Of a DNA stretch of 64,000 bases, positions 58,940 to 64,000 are shown piece after piece (position 1 is the stretch's first letter; each line of letters starts with the position of its first letter). Position numbers and translations under genes: made by a program. The notes beneath the pieces were generated by a model. It saw only the letters and a list, made by a program, of their open reading frames with translations. It was not told the origin of the DNA and made no database searches. Source of the stretch: Allium sativum (taxonomy: Eukaryota; Streptophyta; Magnoliopsida; Asparagales; Amaryllidaceae); contig CM060918.1 of the NCBI GenBank assembly GCA_030737875.1, positions 769,538,552 to 769,602,551 of the forward strand. Reading direction: 5' to 3'.

Positions 58940-59640
58940 TCCCTGTTAAGGTTTTAAATTAGGCTCACATCCGCTCATAGTTTAATATACATTTCCGGTC
59001 CCTATTTTTGAACAGCCGCCTCCTACAATCAAGGATCCGCTCCCTACTTTCACGTCCAGCCTACCCACTTCGCTCCCTTCGCTCCTTCGCTTTTTACAAA
59101 AAAAAAAATAAATTGTGCGGCCATGTATAAAAAAAAAATCTAAAATCTGGAAATAATCCCAGAAGTCCACGCCAAGAAGAAAAAAAAAAACTTGCATATA
59201 TGTATGCAAGTATTGTCAATACTTGCATACATGTATGCAATTATTGCACAAGGTAAATTATCCTATAATTTTGTCTGCATATATGTTGCACACATATGTG
59301 CATGTTTCGGATTTAATTGCATATCTGAATGCAAATAAAAATGAACCGAGTTACACTACTATGAAATTTTGCATACATATACACAAGAAATTGAAATTCT
59401 TGCATAACAAAATGCATTTAACTGCATTTTTTGTTGTTTTTTCCTGTTTGATTTTATTTTTTACATGTTTTTGATATTTTTTAAGTGAATTTATGGTCGA
59501 ATGAATAATTTATTTAAATAACAATTTTCGTTTTTTTTTAGTTTTTATTTTCATTTACTTCGCAACTTTTGAAAAATAGGGACCTAATTTATAATAAGTT
59601 TGTCACTGGATGTGAGCCTAATTAAATTTGCTTTTAGGGA
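58940..59640. mobile_element. Inverted-repeat element inside the third giant LTR
   Basis: The left arm contains 'aaattaggctcacatcc' and 'ggtccctatttttgaac'; the right arm carries their reverse complements 'ggatgtgagcctaatt' and 'gttttgaaaaatagggacc', roughly 75 bp in all. The centre near 59190-59245 has a further palindrome around 'ttgcatacatgtatgcaa'. No target duplication could be fixed, so ends are approximate. No coding sequence. Confidence 0.6.
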
Positions 59641-59689
59641 TGTGAGCCTAATATTCACTAAAATATATATATTTTATAATCGAATAACA

Positions 59690-60190
59690 TGATAAAGGTA
59701 AGATTTTTAATGTGATAAAGGTAAGATTTTTAATGTGATAAAGGTGAGTTTTTTATATGAGGAATGGTGAGATTTTTAAATATATAGAAGAAAAGACATG
59801 ATTTTTAACCGTGTAAAGACGAGATTTTTAATGTAAGAAAGGTGAGATTTTTCATTATGTAAAAATATGATTTTTACATATGAAGTAGCGGAGGAAAGAT
59901 TTAATTTTAATTGTTGAAATGACAAAGTAAAAATATAATTTTTATATGTCCATAGCAAGGATAAAAATATAATTTTTATATAAGTAGAGAAATAAAAATA
60001 TAATTTTTATAGAAGCGTTGAAATAAAAATGTGATTTATATAGCGTCGAAATAAAAATTCGATCTTTATATAAGAAGTATAAATATAAAAATATAATTTT
60101 TATATAAAAAGAAGCGCTGTAAAAATATATGAAGTAGAAATAAAAATATGATTTTTATTTATTGTAATGAAGCAATAACAATATAATTTT
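59690..60190. repeat. Degenerate short tandem repeats
   Basis: First 'gataaaggtaagatttttaa' type units of about 23 bp to 59880, then 'aaaatataatttttatat' type units to about 60190. Confidence 0.7.
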
Positions 60191-60286
60191 TATTATGAAC
60201 AACGTGGCAAGGACTGCATTGGAATTTCCAACAAATCCAAACGGTCCGGATGTTCAGAAATAGAGAATGACGGAGTGGAACCCTCG

Positions 60287-60301
60287 GTGAGAACTTCTCA
60301 C
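60287..60301 (+). other. Hairpin GTGAGAACTTCTCAC, relative of the conserved LTR hairpin
   Basis: Same position in the LTR order and same stem-loop design as 31555-31569, with compensating changes that lengthen the stem to six pairs. Confidence 0.5.
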
Positions 60302-60343
60302 TTTTAATTTATTTTCTAGTTGAAATATATACTAGGATGCAGA

Positions 60344-60361
60344 AGGTGCTTAGCAGCACCT
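60344..60361 (+). repeat. Perfect 7-bp stem-loop
   Basis: AGGTGCT-TAGC-AGCACCT, in the place of the structured block of the other giant LTRs. Confidence 0.6.
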
Positions 60362-60853
60362 GACACCCGTCGTCCACAGACCATGGATGACTTGTTTATT
60401 TGATTGGTTGTTGTGAAAATTGATTGTGTGATGTGGATTGAATAAATATTTTATAGTTAAGAATAAATTTTTTAACGTGTATATAAAATAAATATTTATA
60501 AACAAATCGGACGGTTTGTTTACGTACACCCATTTGAAGGATATTGATTGGGACGATAAATTTTACACATCGCCCAACTGCACAAAAAAAAATCTGTGTT
60601 TGTTGACTGAAACCCTACACGGGTATTGGGATGATATTTGACGTACACTAATCCCGATTGTTTAGTTGTATGTCAATCGATGGGTTGACAGACTGTGTAA
60701 GCATTAATTATTTATATTTAATGCTTATGCTGTTGTGTGATGCACTTTGGATGATGGTTGATTATTTATCATTGCTATTATATACATGTGTTGTATAGAA
60801 TCCATATAAATAACATTATATGGTAATTAATTGGGCCTCATTCCAATTTGGAA

Positions 60854-61206
60854 AATAAAAGAAAATTCATATGTTGAATAAAATATATATTCATGTGTTG
60901 AATAAAAGAAAATTCATGTGTTGAATAAAATATATATTCATGTGTTGAATAAAAGAAAATTCATGTGTTGAATAAAATATATATTCATGTGTTGAATAAA
61001 AGAAAATTCATGTGTTGAATAAAATATATGTTCATGTGTTGAATAAAAGAAAATTCATGTATTGAATAAAATATGTATTCATGTGTTGAATAAAAGAAAA
61101 TTCATGTGTTGAATAAAATATATATTCATGTGTTGAATAGAAGAAAATTCATGTGTTGAATAAAAGAAAATTCATGTGTTGAAGAAAATATTCATTTGTT
61201 GAATAG
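60854..61206. repeat. 47-bp higher-order tandem array
   Basis: Alternating half-units of about 23 and 24 bp, 'aaagaaaattcatgtgttga' and 'aaatatatattcatgtgttg', repeated about 15 times in total. Confidence 0.9.
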
Positions 61207-62178
61207 ATTAACGAAGTTATTGAAATATATAAAGCCGTGTTGGTTGGATATGCACCATTTTGACACGAACGATATTTATATCGATTATATTCGTTTTTAT
61301 AATGAATATCGAAAAGGAAGTGATTTCAAAATATAACGTTTTGAAAATATTATCATTTATATATCGATGATATGAAATATTCAATTTTGATTTGAAATTG
61401 AATATGAAGTTGAAATCGTTTTGAAAACGAATTTAAAACGGTTTTTAAAATATGTTTTGAAAGGAAATCGATGAAATATATATAATATATATATTATATA
61501 TATAATGGCCTGAATAGAATGCGCCGCGCGGCAGCAGTTCGCGAATTTCGACCATTGACTTCGAATGGATATTACGGGAGATCCGACCGTCGGATTCTCC
61601 TAAAACCAGAACCGTTGGGTTCGTATCGAAAAGTGCTTTCTAACGAATATTAGAGATTTGAAATCTAATGGTTGGATTTGGAATTATGTCCAAATTAAAT
61701 TTGGAAAAAGTCGCTGTAAGTGCAGTTCGATGGCCATTTGTGGAAATCGACTGTATGGGCCTTGGTAAAATTATTAAAAACAGTAATAATTTGTGTAAAA
61801 TCATAAGAAATGATTTGGAAAGAATTGAAATGAAAAACTCCATATTTGAAAAGATAAAAATAGATTTTTATCGAAATGAACTAGTTTTGAACTAGAATTA
61901 TAATCCATTTATTTTTGAAATAAATAAATTGGATTTGAAAGGGTTTTAAAAGTAACCATAATTTCCAATAATCGAATTGGAATGGATTTGAGTCGAGATT
62001 GTCTTTGGAATATTTCGAAGTTGGATTTCGTGATTATGCAGATATTGTTATGGAAATTTGAAAGATATATTTATATCGTTATTTCCAATACGATATTTGG
62101 TGGTCGTAGAATTTGATATTGAATATAAGCCGATATATTTTCTATTCAGAGCCTTGTATTTAATATCAAATGGGATTT

Positions 62179-62633
62179 GGGTTTGTCGTGAATGGTGTCT
62201 TCATTAACACTGTTCTTAAACCCAGTTGAGAAAAAGATTAAATCTTTTTATTTAGATTTAATGAAGTATACCAATTAAATGGTATTTAATTGGATTTGAA
62301 TTTGAATTGATTTTTGGGTTTATCGCGAACGGTGTTTTAAATAACACTTGTTCTTTAATCCAATAATTAATGGAATGTGATTTTGGGTTGTCATGAACGG
62401 TATCTTTAATAATACTGTTCTTAGACCCGACGGAGATAAGAAAATCAGAAACTAACTAGAGGGTAGTTAAGTTGAATGGTTTCTTGGGTATTGATTTGAT
62501 GTTGGTTTCGGCCTTCGGGGTTAATACTTAGGGAATTGTTCACTTGCTAATTTACGATTAAAGGCTGATGGAATGGAATGTGATTTTGGGTTTATAGTGA
62601 ACCGTGTTTTAAATGACATTGGTTCTTTAACCC
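62179..62633. repeat. Four dispersed hairpin repeats in the third giant LTR
   Basis: Copies at 62179-62223, 62316-62361, 62385-62428 and 62588-62633 share the plan 'gggttt-tcgtgaacggtgt', 'taacactgttctt' and 'aaccc', with complementary ends that can pair. They differ from each other by substitutions. Confidence 0.6.
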
Positions 62634-64000
62634 AGTTAAAGACAGGATAAGATTTCCCAAGTTAAACAATCATTAATATTGATTTTTGGGAAGATTAAAA
62701 CCAAGTGGAGTTTTAATGAATATTTAATTAGATTGAAACGATCGAGAATAGAGTATCACCAGTTTTGTTCCAGGCGATAGTTAAATCTTTAATTAGATTT
62801 GAACGTGAAATGGTAATTGAATTTACCGATAACACCGTGGTGTTAGACATGAAGTATTACCAGTTTTACTTCATGGGATGAATAGGTTGGGATTGGGAAA
62901 TCAAAACAAATGATTACCACCTAAGGTTCGTTAATCCCGACTAGTTTGGATAAATCATAATTTGGTTTGAATTGATAATCAAAGGAAGACCAAAGAATAA
63001 ATTTAAGGACTTTATCTTTGATAAAATTAATGGGAACCTTTCCCAAAGTATAAGAATATTTGACTAAAAGAATATTCTGAATTGGAATGAGGCGTATGTT
63101 GTGTTTGTGTAACACTTGTTTAATATATACGCGAGTTATTCAGAAAGACCGGGTTTATCCCATTCTGAATAACGGATTCGACAATGTGTCGAGGATGAAG
63201 ACGGTGGTCGAAGACCAGAGGTCTTCACATTGTTTGGATAATTACTGATGATCTTGATTGGCCTGTACACCCAAGAGGAGGGAATCAGTTGGTGATCGTC
63301 CAGACGTACTTGGAGATCGATGGATATGTGTGGTACACGGTGCCTCCGGTTTTGTTCAGACCCAGAACGAACTTGTATGGACTGTGTGTCTGACATTGGA
63401 TTTTTCTCTGTGTTGATTGATCTCTATTAAATATACATCTGCCAGGTGAAGGGGAATTCATTCCCTTACTTCACCCTTCTCTGAGATGTACGGGATAAGA
63501 GGTTGTATATCGATAGACATCAGTCGCATGGTGTGAATTGCCTGTGTGGCATGTCTAAGTGGCAAATGATCAAGGTTTTTGTTGAAAAGAAAAGTCTTTT
63601 GGTTGATGATCAAAGCACCGTCTGTGTGGCATAACTTTGTGTAATGTTAATTCGTGAGCCTCACACCCCGGTTGTGAACCGGAAACGGGAGAGGATCTCA
63701 GGGAGGGCATGCATTTCCTTCTAGCTAGGGTGGTGTCAGTGACCTACCAGTCCTGACATTTATATTATTTTCACCTATGTGGTTGTTGGATTGTGAGGCG
63801 CCTCTGATATATTGGTGACTATGTGGAGCCGATGGAGTCATTTGGCTCATTTACGCCCCAAAAGGGCTGGGAAATGCAGTGTTTAGGAATTTTAATCCAC
63901 ATCGGTGGACCGGCCCTGACGATCCAAGGGTCACTCGATCTCTAATCCTGAGACATGGGCTATATTGTCTCGAATCGGTAGAGGACTATCTTTTGCCTCG

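Larger units (their letters stand above)
57527..64000 (+). mobile_element. Third giant LTR, related family, cut by the window end
   Basis: Begins TGTAATAACCCGG, like the other giant LTRs, and follows their order on the plus strand: a GC-rich leader at 58.45-58.85 kb, a GTGAG hairpin at 60287-60301, a stem-loop at 60344-60361, 'gcgcggcagcagttcgcgaa' at about 61.5 kb (compare 'gcgcggtagttc' near 33.0 kb) and a 'cagacccagaacgaac...gtgtctgac' block at about 63.36 kb (compare 34.75 kb). At least 6.47 kb lies in the window. Whether it is solo or part of a full element cannot be told. Confidence 0.7.

Noticed and set aside
60854..61206. CRISPR-like array (regular short repeats)
   Set aside because: There are no unique spacers; it is a plain tandem repeat in plant DNA.

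Overview
This is plant nuclear DNA, most likely from a eudicot with a repeat-rich genome. The evidence is a Ty3-gypsy chromovirus of the Tekay/Del type, a Tork/Tnt1-like Ty1-copia element, a PIF/Harbinger element with a plant MYB/SANT-like gene, eukaryotic tRNA-Arg(ACG) copies with internal pol III promoters, and intron-containing gene fragments. The species cannot be named from the sequence. No intact cellular protein gene is visible; most of the window is nested transposable elements in AT-rich DNA. | LAYOUT. 1-1.1 kb: tandem units each carrying a decayed tRNA-Arg(ACG). 1.1-5 kb: mostly anonymous AT-rich DNA with one MITE (4367-4911). 4985-8823 is a duplicated block (copy B; copy C is 25404-27013). 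Copy B carries two insertions that copy C lacks: a 1748-bp Harbinger-type element encoding only a MYB-like protein (5243-6990, 3-bp target duplication) and a 535-bp hAT-type MITE (7123-7657, 8-bp target duplication). It also carries the only intact tRNA-Arg(ACG) gene (7730-7802). 9716-25403: a decayed minus-strand copia element lacking its 5' LTR and gag start, split in its integrase by a 10.95-kb plus-strand Tekay element (13443-24392, two 2.9-kb LTRs, target duplication CAAAT). | 27-29.8 kb and 50.3-57.5 kb are host DNA with remains of a gene: a possible 5' leader near 28.25-28.6 kb and a terminal exon at 51269-51522 that encodes a CSL zinc finger of the DPH4 (DnaJ-type diphthamide synthesis) kind. 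A giant solo LTR (29810-50344, target duplication TTTCT) lies between them, and it is itself interrupted by a complete element of the same family in opposite orientation (35664-50017, target duplication GGTAT). That inner element has two 6595-bp LTRs around only 1164 bp of non-coding internal DNA with a perfect initiator-Met PBS and a polypurine tract. 57527 to the window end is a third, related giant LTR. | HOW IT WORKS TOGETHER. The elements form a relative time series: copia (many stops and frameshifts), then Tekay (LTRs differ at roughly 40 places by eye in 2.9 kb), then the giant-LTR element (roughly 40 differences by eye in 6.6 kb). The giant-LTR element is the most unusual object here. 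It cannot make its own proteins, yet has retained every cis-signal for reverse transcription and has moved recently, so it must borrow proteins. Its 3' end motif resembles that of the Tekay element in the same window, which makes a Tekay-type helper plausible but unproven.
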